Of a stretch of 64,000 nucleotides of DNA, positions 8,187 to 17,516 are shown piece after piece. The notes beneath the pieces were generated by a model that saw only the letters and a program-made list of their open reading frames with translations, was not told the origin of the DNA and ran no database searches. Positions within the stretch are counted from its first letter, which is position 1. Each line of letters starts with the position of its first letter. The DNA lies in NCBI RefSeq assembly GCF_020179385.1, contig NZ_JAIBLJ010000004.1, positions 242,534-306,533 on the forward strand, read 5' to 3'. The translations under genes and the position numbers were made by a program. The DNA comes from Alkalihalobacillus sp. YIM B00296. Lineage in GTDB: Bacteria > Bacillota > Bacilli > Bacillales > Fictibacillaceae.

Positions 8187-9293
8187 TCATGTCGTCTGTC
8201 CAATCATCGACAATCGTTTGATTTCTTGTTCGATTTCATCTTTCAGATTTTCGACAATTCCATAATCCATTGCTTTAATATAGTAGCTCTCCAATTCGTC
8301 ATGATATTCCTTAGCTTCGGCCAGACATTGGATGGCACTTTTCATATTCGAGGCATACCGTTCAGTTATATCCAATAATTCTGTTGCATATTTTTCATCG
8401 GTTCCTGGTGTGATCGTCCTTTTATACATATCTACGATTTCATCATTTTCTCGATCTGGAAAATACTCATGAGGCGCTGTACTATCAAAGATTGCAATCC
8501 CCAGCTCACGAATGATGACCATGTCAAGACTGTTCGGATCGAATCCGCAATGATAGACTTCTACATCAAAACCTTTATCCTCTGCTGTAGCAGCGACTTT
8601 TTTCAGCAATGTCGATTTCCCTGAACCAGGTCTTCCTTTTATAAAATAGCGTTTGTAGATATCTTCCGTCAGATTCGGGACGAAATCTACTGCTCCTTTT
8701 GGCGTTGCAGCTCCCAGGAAGCGGTGAACAACCTTTGCGCCTTTGTTCAATGATTTTCCTCCAAAAAATTCTTCGATTAATTCATTTGTCAGTTGGTCGG
8801 CTTTTGTAAAGTCCATATTTTCGATATAGATTTTTTCCCATTCATCATGGATCACCAATGCTTTAGCAAAATAGGAATAAGCTTCATCATAAGCATTAGC
8901 AATGTTATCGTTGAGTTTCTTGATTTCTTTACGGTTAGCTTCCAATACAGTCGAATCCCAGGCTGTCCCTAAGTTCACATATTCCTCAATCGCCCCAGGA
9001 TATTTTGGTTCGATTACATGTGGAGCCGTTCCATCAACTATTCCTACCTTTAGACAAGGTATGATCACCCCATCGATCGAATCATTATCGGATGAACAAT
9101 GGAGAAACTCAATATCATAGCCTTTATCGTTCCATTCATACCCGATTGCTTTCATAAGCGAGGATTTTCCAGTACCGGGTCCGCCTTTCAAGATGAACAA
9201 CCGGTCCAGGCTATCAAGACAAGATTTATATAAACTGTGAAAACCTCTAGCCGTATTGCCGCTTGCGAAATAGTTGGTGATTTTACCTGACAA
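8187..9293 (-). CDS. Tandem P-loop ATPase of the PRK06851 type, function unknown
   Basis: A 368-residue protein made of two similar halves, each with a Walker A motif: GGPGTGKSS near residue 38 and GRPGSGKST near residue 222. Each half also has an HCSSD.DSIDGV or HCGFDPNSLDMV segment and a TAPH sequence. This duplicated layout matches a conserved Bacillaceae family with no assigned role. I place the start at TTG 9293 because GGGAGGG lies 10 bases upstream, whereas the GTG at 9302 is too close to it; the resulting MSGK start is usual for the family. No membrane segment. Alone in its transcription unit. Confidence 0.85.
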   Translation of the reverse strand: MSGKITNYFASGNTARGFHSLYKSCLDSLDRLFILKGGPGTGKSSLMKAIGYEWNDKGYDIEFLHCSSDNDSIDGVIIPCLKVGIVDGTAPHVIEPKYPGAIEEYVNLGTAWDSTVLEANRKEIKKLNDNIANAYDEAYSYFAKALVIHDEWEKIYIENMDFTKADQLTNELIEEFFGGKSLNKGAKVVHRFLGAATPKGAVDFVPNLTEDIYKRYFIKGRPGSGKSTLLKKVAATAEDKGFDVEVYHCGFDPNSLDMVIIRELGIAIFDSTAPHEYFPDRENDEIVDMYKRTITPGTDEKYATELLDITERYASNMKSAIQCLAEAKEYHDELESYYIKAMDYGIVENLKDEIEQEIKRLSMIGQTT

Positions 9294-9437
9294 AAAGAGC
9301 ACTCCCTCCCATTTATCATTGTGTAACCTCTTTTATTGTATGCAGATGGTCTTTTTTAGGTGATAGCCTATAAATGTCTGTTTAGAAAACGGGTCTGACT
9401 GGGAACTTGTAATAGAAATTCATCGTACGGAGGGATT

Positions 9438-9791
9438 ATGAAGGAAATCCGACTGAAAAGAATTTTTGAATCAAAATCTGAAAAAGATGGACAAAGAATA
9501 CTTATAGATCGAGTTTGGCCAAGGTGAATATCGAAAGAAAAAGCAGATTTGGATGTATGGCTGAAAGAGATTGCTCCCAGCACCAATTTACGCAAATGGT
9601 TCGGCCATGATCCTGAGCGATTTGAAAAGTTCAAGGAACAATACAAAAAAGAATTGGATCATGATGAAGAAAAGCAAGAAGCAGTGGAAAAGCTGAAATC
9701 TTACATGGATCAAGGTAAAGTGTCCCTTCTGTACTCAGCAAAAGACGAGGAACACAATCACGCTATCGTACTTAAGGACTATCTCGCCTAG
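9438..9791 (+). pseudogene. DUF488 (YeaO-like) gene interrupted by TGA
   Basis: ATG 9438 is preceded by GGAGGG and opens a DUF488 protein: RILIDRVWPR, then after codon 29 a TGA (9525-9527), then ISKEKADLDVWLKEIAPS and the rest in the same frame to 9791 (117 codons). Family members have Gly at the stop position (WPRG), so a single GGA to TGA change explains it. Everything else is intact. The fragment from 9549 could re-initiate but would lack the conserved N-terminus. DUF488 function is not established. Confidence 0.8.
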
Positions 9792-9816
9792 AAAACGTCC
9801 AATTGTTCAAAAATTT

Positions 9817-9884
9817 TTCACAAATAATTATTATCGTGTTATACTATCTGTAACAAATCGTTCACAAATTGGTTGTAAATTTGT
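9817..9884 (+). promoter_or_regulatory. Strong sigma-A promoter with a downstream inverted repeat
   Basis: -35 TTCACA (9817-9822), 17-bp spacing, extended -10 TGTTATACT (TATACT at 9840-9845). Directly after the expected start point lies an inverted repeat ACAAATT-N7-AATTTGT (9864-9884), set among several TTCACAAAT/TTTGTCACAAA motifs that recall Rex or ResD sites. Which regulator binds is unknown. Confidence 0.65.
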
Positions 9885-9920
9885 CACAAAATACGTAACA
9901 TAGTATCAGGATGATTTCTT

Positions 9921-9934
9921 TGTAAGCGTTAACA
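9921..9934 (+). promoter_or_regulatory. Catabolite responsive element (cre)
   Basis: TGTAAGCGTTAACA matches all 14 positions of the CcpA consensus TGWAANCGNTNWCA. Its place downstream of the promoter and 28 bp before the ATG suggests roadblock repression by CcpA in rich carbon. Confidence 0.8.
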
Positions 9935-9962
9935 CTCGTTTGAAGGAGGGAGGCGTTCAATC

Positions 9963-10223
9963 ATGGACGTATTCTTAGTTTATTTACTGGTAGCAAGTGC
10001 GACGCCGCTCTTTTTGTGGCAGGACCGGAAAAAACTTGCGATCTTACAAATACCATTCATCTTATGTATGTGGCTCTATGTTGTGTTGTATTTATCATTT
10101 GAACTCAGCATGCTGACACATATCATCTTAGGATCCATTTTCGTGGCGAATGTCATTTTTGCACATGTAGCTGCATTTATGATTTTCACTGGGCACGCGT
10201 TCAATAAAGCAAAGAAAATATGA
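9963..10223 (+). CDS. Small membrane protein, unknown function
   Basis: An 86-residue hydrophobic protein with about three membrane helices (roughly 2-18, 26-48 and 52-76) and a short basic C-terminal tail (NKAKKI). GGAGGGAGG precedes the ATG. I do not recognise the family. It has its own promoter, an operator-like inverted repeat, an exact-consensus cre site and a strong terminator, and faces the quinol oxidase operon, so it is probably a regulated single gene linked to carbon or redox state. That link is inference. Confidence 0.7.
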   Translation: MDVFLVYLLVASATPLFLWQDRKKLAILQIPFILCMWLYVVLYLSFELSMLTHIILGSIFVANVIFAHVAAFMIFTGHAFNKAKKI

Positions 10224-10255
10224 TTATGTAAAAAAGGAAGTAAAGTATAAAATAG

Positions 10256-10303
10256 AGAGGTGACCCAACATCGACGTTATCGATGTTGGGTCACCTCTTT
10301 TTA
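10256..10303 (+). terminator. Very strong terminator between the small membrane gene and qoxD
   Basis: A perfect 19-bp stem (10256-10274 with 10280-10298), five-base loop, then TTTTT on the plus strand. It probably also ends the convergent qox transcript. Confidence 0.9.
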
Positions 10304-10309
10304 TTGATT

Positions 10310-10606
10310 CTAATGGAACCCGTATGACAATACCCAGATCGTACCGGCAACGAGGATGACGGCAATGAATGCTGAGTGGATCATCACATGGGTCTGATGC
10401 TTTCCGTTGCTGCTCTCCGTCATGTGCATGAACATGAAGAGCTGGATGATCGCTTGGACACTCGCCAATGTGACGATGATAACGATGATGATGGTCATGG
10501 AGAATCCGGAATATAGACCTGCCCATAACGCAACCAGGGTCAAGACGATCGATAATAGGAAGCCGATCAGATGCTGCCATGGAAAGTGTGAACATTTTTT
10601 AGCCAT
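10310..10606 (-). CDS. qoxD: Cytochrome aa3 quinol oxidase subunit IV
   Basis: A 98-residue protein with three membrane helices, matching the small fourth subunit of haem-copper quinol oxidases (QLFMFMHM segment in the second/third helix). It overlaps the end of qoxC by 8 bp, implying translational coupling. It stabilises the oxidase rather than carrying cofactors. Last gene of the qoxABCD operon; the transcript ends at the shared hairpin at 10256-10298. Confidence 0.92.
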   Translation of the reverse strand: MAKKCSHFPWQHLIGFLLSIVLTLVALWAGLYSGFSMTIIIVIIVTLASVQAIIQLFMFMHMTESSNGKHQTHVMIHSAFIAVILVAGTIWVLSYGFH

Positions 10607-11234
10607 GGTGCATCACCATCCCATACAGATAAACTGCTGTAAAAATAAAGATCCATACGACGTCCAGGAAGTGCCAATACAAGCTGGCAACAAATACTTT
10701 TCGAGTAGTTTGTTTCGTCAATCCTCTTTGGACCAGTTGAATAATGATCAAAATCATCCAGGCAATCCCCATTGTAACGTGAGCGCCATGTGTTCCAACT
10801 AGAACGAAGAACCCGGACCAATAAGCACTTGTCGTCAAGCTGGCTCCTTCATGGATGTAATGGACGAACTCATAGATTTCAAAACCCAGGAATCCTAATC
10901 CCAATAATAATGTGATGCCCAGCCAGACAATCAAGCCCTTTAAACTGTTACGCCGCATTTCATGGATAGCCAGACCGCATGTGAAGCTTGACGTCAACAG
11001 CAGGAATGTTTCAATCAAAACGCCTTTTACCTCGAATAATTCACCGGGGGTGGGACCATCCGCATAGCGGCCCACCAAAACGAGGTATGATGCAAAAAGT
11101 GTCGCGAACAAGGCAATTTCTGCTCCAAGAAAGACCCAGAACCCTAGTATATTTAAACGTCCTGTCTCCGATTGATATTCTAAGGGCGTGTCAGGAGCGT
11201 CGTGCTTGCCGTTATCAGAATGCACATATTCCAT
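10599..11234 (-). CDS. qoxC: Cytochrome aa3 quinol oxidase subunit III
   Basis: A 211-residue protein with five predicted membrane helices. It has the subunit III features LGFWVFLGAEIALFATLFASY and the late motif YWHFLDVVWIFIFTAVYL. It has no metal ligands of its own and packs against subunit I. The gene lies 14 bp after qoxB and overlaps qoxD. Confidence 0.95.
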   Translation of the reverse strand: MEYVHSDNGKHDAPDTPLEYQSETGRLNILGFWVFLGAEIALFATLFASYLVLVGRYADGPTPGELFEVKGVLIETFLLLTSSFTCGLAIHEMRRNSLKGLIVWLGITLLLGLGFLGFEIYEFVHYIHEGASLTTSAYWSGFFVLVGTHGAHVTMGIAWMILIIIQLVQRGLTKQTTRKVFVASLYWHFLDVVWIFIFTAVYLYGMVMHHG

Positions 11235-11248
11235 TTTTCACGCCTCCT

Positions 11249-13180
11249 CTACTCATAGGATTTTTCAATTCTTTCAACTTCATCTACTGGAACGTAATAA
11301 CCATCATCATAATCGAACGAGCGGAGAAGAAGCATCGCAAGGACACCGATCAGTCCCAAGATTGCCATCCACCACCACTCGAACACAAGCCCAAAACCGC
11401 TTATGAAAAAGGCCACAGACATGAAGATCGGTTTCCCAGAGTAATTTGGCATATGGATCGGTTTATACTCTTTCTTCTTCTCTTGGGCGGGATCCCTCTT
11501 CATTCTAGAATAAGCATCAAGTCCACTTACCTCAGGGATTATCGCAAAGTTATAAAACGGAACAGGCGTATGCGTCGACCACTCCAGCGTCCTGCCATCC
11601 CATGGATCTCCTGTTGTTTCTCGTTCTGCATAACGGAAACTCCAATAGATATTGTAGATGAGCAGGACAAATCCGATCGCCATTCCAATCGCACCGATCG
11701 TCGCCACAACATTCAAGTCGAACCATCCGTCTGCCCACTCGTAAGTGTAGATCCTTCTCGGCATTCCATCTAGACCTAAGAAGTACATCGGGAAGAAGCA
11801 GACATTGAATCCGATCATGAATAACCAGAAGCTCCATTTTCCAATCCGTTCATTCAGCCTGTGTCCAAACATTTTGGGATACCAGAAATATAGGCCCGCA
11901 AAGCAAGCGAACACAGTACCGGATATTAGTACGTAGTGGAAATGGGAAACTAAGAAATATGTGTTGTGATACTGATAGTCAGCTGCCGCCATTGCCAGCA
12001 TGACCCCTGTCACCCCACCGATTGTGAAGTTCGGGATGAAAGCCAGTGACCAAAGCATCGCTGACGTTATTTTTATCCGGCCTTTATAAAGGGTGAACAG
12101 CCAGTTGAAGATCTTCACCCCGGTCGGGATTGCGATCGCCATTGTCGTAATCGAGAAGAACGAGTTGACAACTGCATTTGCCCCCATTGTAAAGAAATGG
12201 TGTACCCAAACGATGAAACTTAAACCTGCAATAGATACCATCGACCAGACCATCGCTTTATATCCGAATAACGTTTTCCGTGCAAACGTACTGATAATTT
12301 CTGAGAATATACCGAATGCCGGTAAAATGACGATATACACTTCAGGGTGACCCCAGATCCAGAACAGATTCAACCAGAGCATCGGGAGACCGCCATCCGC
12401 TAACGTTAAGAAATGACTTCCGAACAAACGGTCAAAGGTCATCAATGCAAGTGCAACAGTCAGTACCGGAAACGCAAAGATTATCAAAATCATCGTGATC
12501 AAGGTGGACCAGGTGAACATCGGCATTCTTATAATCGACATACCTGGAGCACGCATTTTCAAAATCGTGACCAGGAAGTTGATTCCGGTAAGCAATGTCC
12601 CTATCCCAGCGATCTGTAAACCAAGCAGGTAATAATTCTGACCAGGCCCTGGACTCAGCTCTTCTCCTGCGAGCGGCACATAACTTGTCCAACCTGCTGA
12701 AGGGGAACCTCCTATTACGAAAGAAATATTGAAGAGCATAGCGCCGAAAAAGAACGTCCAAAAGCTCACTGCGTTCAAATACGGATATGCTACGTCCCTG
12801 GCTCCAATTTGCAGCGGTACCGCGAAGTTGATCAACCCGATCAAGAACGGCATGGCCATGAAGATGATCATAATCGTACCGTGTGTCGTGAAAATCTCAT
12901 TATAATGCTGCGATTTGAGGATTTCAGAACCTGGAGCCGTGATCTGCGCACGCATGAGCAATGCATCGACCCCGCCTCTGAACAGCATCAAGACGGCTGC
13001 AATGATATACATGATGCCGATTTTTTTATGATCGACCGTTGTGAGCCATTCACTCCACAACCACTTCCACTTTTTATAATAAGTCAGTACGAATACAATC
13101 CCGATCGACGTAAAGACAATTGAAGCATCCGCTGCGTAGATGAATGGATCTCCTGTAACAAAGAATTCATCCCATTTCAT
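11249..13180 (-). CDS. qoxB: Cytochrome aa3 quinol oxidase subunit I
   Basis: A 643-residue catalytic subunit carrying low-spin haem, the haem a3-CuB site and proton channels. Visible motifs include [14 protein letters not shown] (haem ligand His), [15 protein letters not shown] (CuB His with the cross-linked Tyr), HHFFTMG (the CuB His pair) and [10 protein letters not shown] (haem a3 and haem a ligands). About 14 membrane helices, normal for quinol oxidases, which extend beyond the 12-helix core. It reduces O2 to water with electrons from menaquinol and pumps protons. It lies 17 bp after qoxA. Confidence 0.97.
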   Translation of the reverse strand: MKWDEFFVTGDPFIYAADASIVFTSIGIVFVLTYYKKWKWLWSEWLTTVDHKKIGIMYIIAAVLMLFRGGVDALLMRAQITAPGSEILKSQHYNEIFTTHGTIMIIFMAMPFLIGLINFAVPLQIGARDVAYPYLNAVSFWTFFFGAMLFNISFVIGGSPSAGWTSYVPLAGEELSPGPGQNYYLLGLQIAGIGTLLTGINFLVTILKMRAPGMSIIRMPMFTWSTLITMILIIFAFPVLTVALALMTFDRLFGSHFLTLADGGLPMLWLNLFWIWGHPEVYIVILPAFGIFSEIISTFARKTLFGYKAMVWSMVSIAGLSFIVWVHHFFTMGANAVVNSFFSITTMAIAIPTGVKIFNWLFTLYKGRIKITSAMLWSLAFIPNFTIGGVTGVMLAMAAADYQYHNTYFLVSHFHYVLISGTVFACFAGLYFWYPKMFGHRLNERIGKWSFWLFMIGFNVCFFPMYFLGLDGMPRRIYTYEWADGWFDLNVVATIGAIGMAIGFVLLIYNIYWSFRYAERETTGDPWDGRTLEWSTHTPVPFYNFAIIPEVSGLDAYSRMKRDPAQEKKKEYKPIHMPNYSGKPIFMSVAFFISGFGLVFEWWWMAILGLIGVLAMLLLRSFDYDDGYYVPVDEVERIEKSYE

Positions 13181-13197
13181 AGTCTCTTCCCCCTTCC

Positions 13198-14124
13198 CTA
13201 ATGATGTGATCCGTGATGTGAATCATTTTCTTCCTGTTTATCTTTTTCAGGATCTATGCCTTTACGGACTTTGACCGCATAGTCAGCTTGTTTCGCATGA
13301 TCGACCCATTCAAGATGCGTTGATGAGAAGGTCAGTTCATCTGTATAGATCTCCTTCTTCATCAGTTCGTTGTATTTTTCTTGTGTAAGCTTTCGTGCAG
13401 ATTGTGCTTCTTCTACCCATTGCTCATAGTCTTCTTCTGTCTGGGCTGTTACGGTAAACTTTTGCTTGGCGAATCCTTCACCAGTAAAGTTTGCGTTTCT
13501 TCCGTTGTAAGTACCAGGTTCGTCCGCTTGGAGGTAAAGCTCCGTTTCCATTCCTGCCATGTTATACTCTTGGCCTCCCAATTGCGGAATCCACAATGCG
13601 GCCATGGAATCTGCCGATGTCAGCTTGAAAAGGATCGGCCTGTCTTCCGGTATGTTCAAATAATTGACCGTTTCGATGTTCTCTTCCGGGTACGTAAAGA
13701 TCCACTTCCAATCAACAGATGTTGCATGTACGACGACAGGATTTTTGTGTGATGGTGCCTTAGGAGGTTCTTCAAGCGCATAAATCGTTTTTACAGTTGG
13801 AACAGCAAGCGCGATTACGATAAGGACCGGTATCGCTGTCCATATGAGTTCCAGTACCTTACTCCCCTCATCTTGCGGGGGTTCATAATCTGCATTCTCT
13901 GGGCGCTCACGATAACGTACGATCATGAATGTGAAAAGAACAAAGACAACAAGAACGATGAAGAGCATGAAACCGATCGACAACATGATCAGATCCTTCT
14001 GTTGCAGAGCAACAGGTCCCTTTGGATCCAAAACAGCCAGATCGTTACAGCCACTAATAAAGGTAATAATAATCAGTGATATGAGTCCGAGTATGAATTT
14101 GGACTGTTTTTTCAAAATATTCAC
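13198..14124 (-). CDS. qoxA: Cytochrome aa3 quinol oxidase subunit II, lipoprotein
   Basis: A 308-residue subunit II. A lipoprotein signal peptide ends in FISGC (lipobox at about residue 26), followed by two membrane helices (about 43-70 and 90-110) and an exported cupredoxin-like domain ([25 protein letters not shown]). The cysteines that bind CuA in cytochrome c oxidases are absent, so the complex takes electrons from quinol. The C-terminus is rich in histidine (DSHHGSHH), perhaps for copper handling. First gene of the operon. Confidence 0.95.
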   Translation of the reverse strand: MNILKKQSKFILGLISLIIITFISGCNDLAVLDPKGPVALQQKDLIMLSIGFMLFIVLVVFVLFTFMIVRYRERPENADYEPPQDEGSKVLELIWTAIPVLIVIALAVPTVKTIYALEEPPKAPSHKNPVVVHATSVDWKWIFTYPEENIETVNYLNIPEDRPILFKLTSADSMAALWIPQLGGQEYNMAGMETELYLQADEPGTYNGRNANFTGEGFAKQKFTVTAQTEEDYEQWVEEAQSARKLTQEKYNELMKKEIYTDELTFSSTHLEWVDHAKQADYAVKVRKGIDPEKDKQEENDSHHGSHH

Positions 14125-14279
14125 CTTCCTTCCGAATGTTGTTAGTAGAATCTATGGGTGTACAGTCATTTGGACCACGATTTTGAGTGAATGTTGGACA
14201 TAAGGATTAAGTATGCGGATCACCCGACGCTCCCTTCTTGACTTAAAAACAGGATCATATTGTACAGGGTATGGGTTAA

Positions 14280-14301
14280 GTTTACCCCACTAAAGGTAAA
14301 C
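14280..14301. promoter_or_regulatory. Perfect inverted repeat upstream of qoxA
   Basis: GTTTACC-N8-GGTAAAC lies 156 bp before the qoxA start. The 14125-14430 spacer otherwise shows AT-rich promoter-like DNA but no feature I can name. It could be an operator for the qox operon; the regulator is unknown. Confidence 0.35.
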
Positions 14302-14429
14302 ATAAAACCATTCGAATTCCTTTATTCACAAAGTGTTATCAGATTGTAAAAGCTCAAAAATCTGATACAAGATAGTCAAATTCCGTTCAAATAATTGGAT
14401 ATTCTTTCATCAGTTTGAGTGCTCATACC

Positions 14430-14478
14430 AAAAAAGAGGCTGATCCACTATCAATTTTCATTGATAATTTTGCCAGCC
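14430..14478 (-). terminator. Hairpin with T-tract after the epimerase remnant
   Basis: Nested stems GGCTG/CAGCC (14438-14442 with 14474-14478) and TATCAAT/ATTGATA, followed by T on the minus strand (14430-14435). Confidence 0.5.
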
Positions 14479-14495
14479 CTTCATGAATCTTATCT

Positions 14496-15175
14496 TCATT
14501 TAGCAGTTTTCATGAATTCAATTGTTTGTTTCAAACCTTCAGAATAAGGGGGTTTCGGTAAAATCCCGATTTCTTTTTCATACTTTTCACCTCTAAGTAC
14601 GACAGGTTCTTCCGTCAAATACATCATTTCGGTCAGTTCCCTCATCTGGGGGTTGATAAAACCGAAGAACCGGATCATGTTCGTCGTGACAGTCGATACC
14701 CGCTTCTGATAACCCGTCAATGTCCTTATATGTTGTATGATTTCTTCACCAGAAATCGTCCCTGTGGCAGGAATGTTCCAATTCTGTCCATAGGCTTCGT
14801 CATGCATGGCCAATTCTACAATTGCTTTTGCTCCATCAGGTTGAAAATGTATTCTCTTGATATTGTTTACGTCCCTACGAAACTCGCCTTTTTATCTTGG
14901 ATCACGTCTTTCAATACGAAATGGATGAATGATGATTCTGCATTAGGTCCGTAATTCAGGAAAGTGGGCAATCAACACTGGAACCCCTGATTCTCGGGCA
15001 ATTCCCTCAAGTTCTAATCGTATCTTCCCTTTTTTTGTATAAGGCTGCTTTTCATTCGATTCGGTAACCATTTCATTATGCTATCCGTAAGCATAGATGT
15101 TGTCCACCATCGCTAGTTTTATTTGCCGCCTTTTTACCATTTCGAGAATGTTTTTGACACTGAAACACGTCATTA
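14496..15175 (-). pseudogene. Decayed NAD-dependent epimerase/dehydratase (SDR)
   Basis: The last 105 codons (14813 to 14496) encode the C-terminal part of an extended-SDR epimerase (NWNIPATGTISGEEIIQHI and onward). Upstream pieces in other frames are recognisable: VDNIYAYG with the SDR catalytic tyrosine region, NEMVTESNEKQPYTKKGKIR, and ARESGVPVLIAHFP. They are separated by stops and frameshifts. The N-terminal NAD-binding half is absent. Non-functional. Confidence 0.8.
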
Positions 15176-15184
15176 TCACTCAAG

Positions 15185-15280
15185 CCTCGTTCAACTATTC
15201 TCTTTCACGCGGTTTCATTCCTTCATTTCCCACAGGAGTATCGCGAATTTCGCTTAATTTTCTATAAGAAATCAACATAA
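15185..15280 (-). repeat. Family B interspersed repeat
   Basis: It contains CCCACAGGAGTATCGCGAATTTCGCTTAA-like sequence and the ending ATAAGAAATCAACAT shared with copies at 26266, 43478 and 47005. On the minus strand it follows the antiporter terminator with no gap. Confidence 0.65.
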
Positions 15281-15313
15281 AAAATGGAGTTTCCATAAAA
15301 CTGGAAACCCCAT
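15281..15313 (-). terminator. Terminator of the cation:proton antiporter gene
   Basis: 12-bp stem (15284-15295 with 15302-15313, one mismatch), T-run on the minus strand. Confidence 0.75.
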
Positions 15314-15326
15314 TCATGATTCTTCT

Positions 15327-17183
15327 TTATGATCTAGTTATCGTCGGATTTGAATTTTCTTCGTATTTTTCTCTAATCTTATCTGACCCTTTATTCGGAG
15401 GTCCTAAGCTGATGACGAGATCACCTTCTTCACCTTTGATCGAATTTTCTTCTGTGAAGAATACGATTCTTCCTGAAGGTTTAAGTATGCATAGTAACTC
15501 TGCATCATCAGCACGTTCATTTACATATTGTTCAAATGTATATTGGTCGGTAATTCTCGTCTTTCTGAAAACGTAACCGCTTTCCACCTTTTTGTTAAGA
15601 ACTTCCCAGGTTGCCCCATCGTGAAAAATGATGGTGCCTCCTACCGTTGGATTAAGCCCTCTAATGTCATCCCCTGTAGTATTATGGAGACTTAATTGAT
15701 AGACATCTGTTCTGCCGAAAGTAGGGACAAACGTGTTACATACTAGAGCATTGTAAGAATCGATATCCGTTGAAGCAACCATATATTCATATGGAGTCAA
15801 GTCGATTTGATAATCCGTTTGTTCAGACAAAATTTCTCCACGGTAGATTGGGACACCCAAGTTTCGAGCAGTAATCAGACGCTCGTATGAAGAATCCGTA
15901 ATCAAAACCGGGATCTCCAACCCCTTCAGAACTTCCCCAAATTTTGCACTGAAACTGCTACCACCTACTAAAAGAACACCTGGTTGGTCATCGATTGCAA
16001 GTCCAAGCTTACTGGCTAGCCATCGGATTGAGAACCCATGGGCAGAAACCGTTGCAAATACAAGTCCCAGTGTCAAGGGAATCAATAACCGTGCATCTTC
16101 AAAACCTTGTTTCCTTAATGCCCCCGCAAAATATCCTGAAACCGTAAGTGCGACGATTCCCCGTGGTGCGATCCATCCTACCAACGTCTTTTCTTTCAAC
16201 GATAAATCTGTTCCTATCGTTGATAAAAAGATAGACAACGGCCGAACCGCAAACATCATCAGAATGACAAAGGAAAGAATATTCCAACTGAAAATCTCCA
16301 ATAACGTTTCGATTGGCAAAGAAGCCGTTATCATGATGAACACTGCTGAAATGAGCATGACAGACATCGTTTCTTTGAAATGCCTCATGTCATCTATTGA
16401 GGTAATATTCATATTTGCCATCGTGATCCCCATCGCCGTTACTGCAAGAAGGCCTGTTTCATGCATGATTTCATCAGAAATTGAAAAGCAAGCAAGGACG
16501 AATGCAAATACAAAAGGCGACTTTAGGAACTCGGGAACATGACCCTTTTCAATCATCCAGCCAGAAACCCTTCCAAATAGCCATCCGAGAATCCCAGCCA
16601 CCGCAGAAGCAACGAAAAAGAGCAATAAAGTTTGGGCGGTGACCGCTTCTTCAGTAAGGAATTGAATGATTTCAAATGCAAATACAGCAAGGAGAGCACC
16701 TAAAGGATCAACGATAACACCTTCCCATTTCAGAATTGCTGCAGGTCGTGATTTAAGTTTTGCCTGTCTTAGAAGCGGAAGTATGACAGTAGGTCCTGTA
16801 ACAGTAAAAAGACCGCCGATAACAAATGCTACCGCCCAGGAAAGACCAGCAAAATAATGGGCCGCTACGGAACCTAAGATCCAAGCAATGAATGCCCCGA
16901 AACTGATAATCCGTAAAATCGGTCTGCCTACACCTCTTATTTCCCTGTAATCTAAGCTTAGGCTTCCTTCGAAAAGGATGATAGCAACAGCAGCCGATAT
17001 GATTGGATTATAGATCTGGCCGAAATCTTCTTGTGGATTGATGATCCCCAAGAATGGACCAGCAAGAAGGCCAGCAAATGTCATGATTACGATCGCAGGA
17101 AAACCAAAACGCCAAGCTAACCATTGGGAGCCGATACCTAATACGATGATCAGCATGATTGTAAATAATAAAGAGTCAATCAT
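15327..17183 (-). CDS. CPA1-type cation:proton antiporter with a TrkA-like domain
   Basis: A 618-residue membrane protein. About 12 helices fill residues 1-390 with the Na+/H+ exchanger fold (GPTVILPLL, KWEGVIVDPLGALLAV, GWIAPRGIVALTVSG). A cytoplasmic part follows: a Rossmann-like RCK-N segment (VLLVGGSSFSAKFGEVL, near residue 400) and an RCK-C-like end (LLCILKPSGRIVFFTEENS). It should exchange Na+ or K+ for protons, with gating by a nucleotide or ligand through the C-terminal domain. AAAGGAG precedes the ATG. Single gene with its own terminator. It fits a salt or alkaline habitat. Confidence 0.88.
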   Translation of the reverse strand: MIDSLLFTIMLIIVLGIGSQWLAWRFGFPAIVIMTFAGLLAGPFLGIINPQEDFGQIYNPIISAAVAIILFEGSLSLDYREIRGVGRPILRIISFGAFIAWILGSVAAHYFAGLSWAVAFVIGGLFTVTGPTVILPLLRQAKLKSRPAAILKWEGVIVDPLGALLAVFAFEIIQFLTEEAVTAQTLLLFFVASAVAGILGWLFGRVSGWMIEKGHVPEFLKSPFVFAFVLACFSISDEIMHETGLLAVTAMGITMANMNITSIDDMRHFKETMSVMLISAVFIMITASLPIETLLEIFSWNILSFVILMMFAVRPLSIFLSTIGTDLSLKEKTLVGWIAPRGIVALTVSGYFAGALRKQGFEDARLLIPLTLGLVFATVSAHGFSIRWLASKLGLAIDDQPGVLLVGGSSFSAKFGEVLKGLEIPVLITDSSYERLITARNLGVPIYRGEILSEQTDYQIDLTPYEYMVASTDIDSYNALVCNTFVPTFGRTDVYQLSLHNTTGDDIRGLNPTVGGTIIFHDGATWEVLNKKVESGYVFRKTRITDQYTFEQYVNERADDAELLCILKPSGRIVFFTEENSIKGEEGDLVISLGPPNKGSDKIREKYEENSNPTITRS

Positions 17184-17473
17184 TATGTTCTCCTTTGCCC
17201 CTGAAGTATTTTAATAAAGTAGAAATCAGTTCTTCAATCTATATTAGTATGCAAAACCTTTGTGAATTTATTGATATTTTATTCATTATACAGGTTTTAA
17301 ACCTCATGTCATGTATTTTAGTTTAGCAATAATCCCTCCCTGATAAAATAAAGAAAACTTGGCAAAGCCAAGCCTTGGCGAAGGCTGAGCCTTAGTTGCA
17401 CTTATACTTCGTTCGTAAACTTTTCTGCTACGCCGGTTAGCTACATCACTGAAAAGTTATACTTTTTTAACAT

Positions 17474-17511
17474 AAAAAAGAGGCCCTCAAATGCGATTAG
17501 CATGAGGACCT
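17474..17511 (-). terminator. Terminator of the desaturase gene
   Basis: 9-bp stem AGGCCCTCA/TGAGGACCT (17481-17489 with 17503-17511), then T-run on the minus strand. Confidence 0.8.
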
Positions 17512-17516
17512 TTAGA

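Noticed and set aside
3730..9527. In-frame TGA codons as selenocysteine or programmed readthrough
   Set aside because: The DUF488 family has Gly at that position, no SECIS-like structure or selenoprotein genes were seen, and neighbouring genes are also decayed.
10988..11773. 261-codon plus-strand ORF opposite qoxB/qoxC
   Set aside because: Shadow frame of conserved oxidase genes; composition (many His/Arg/Pro) is not protein-like.
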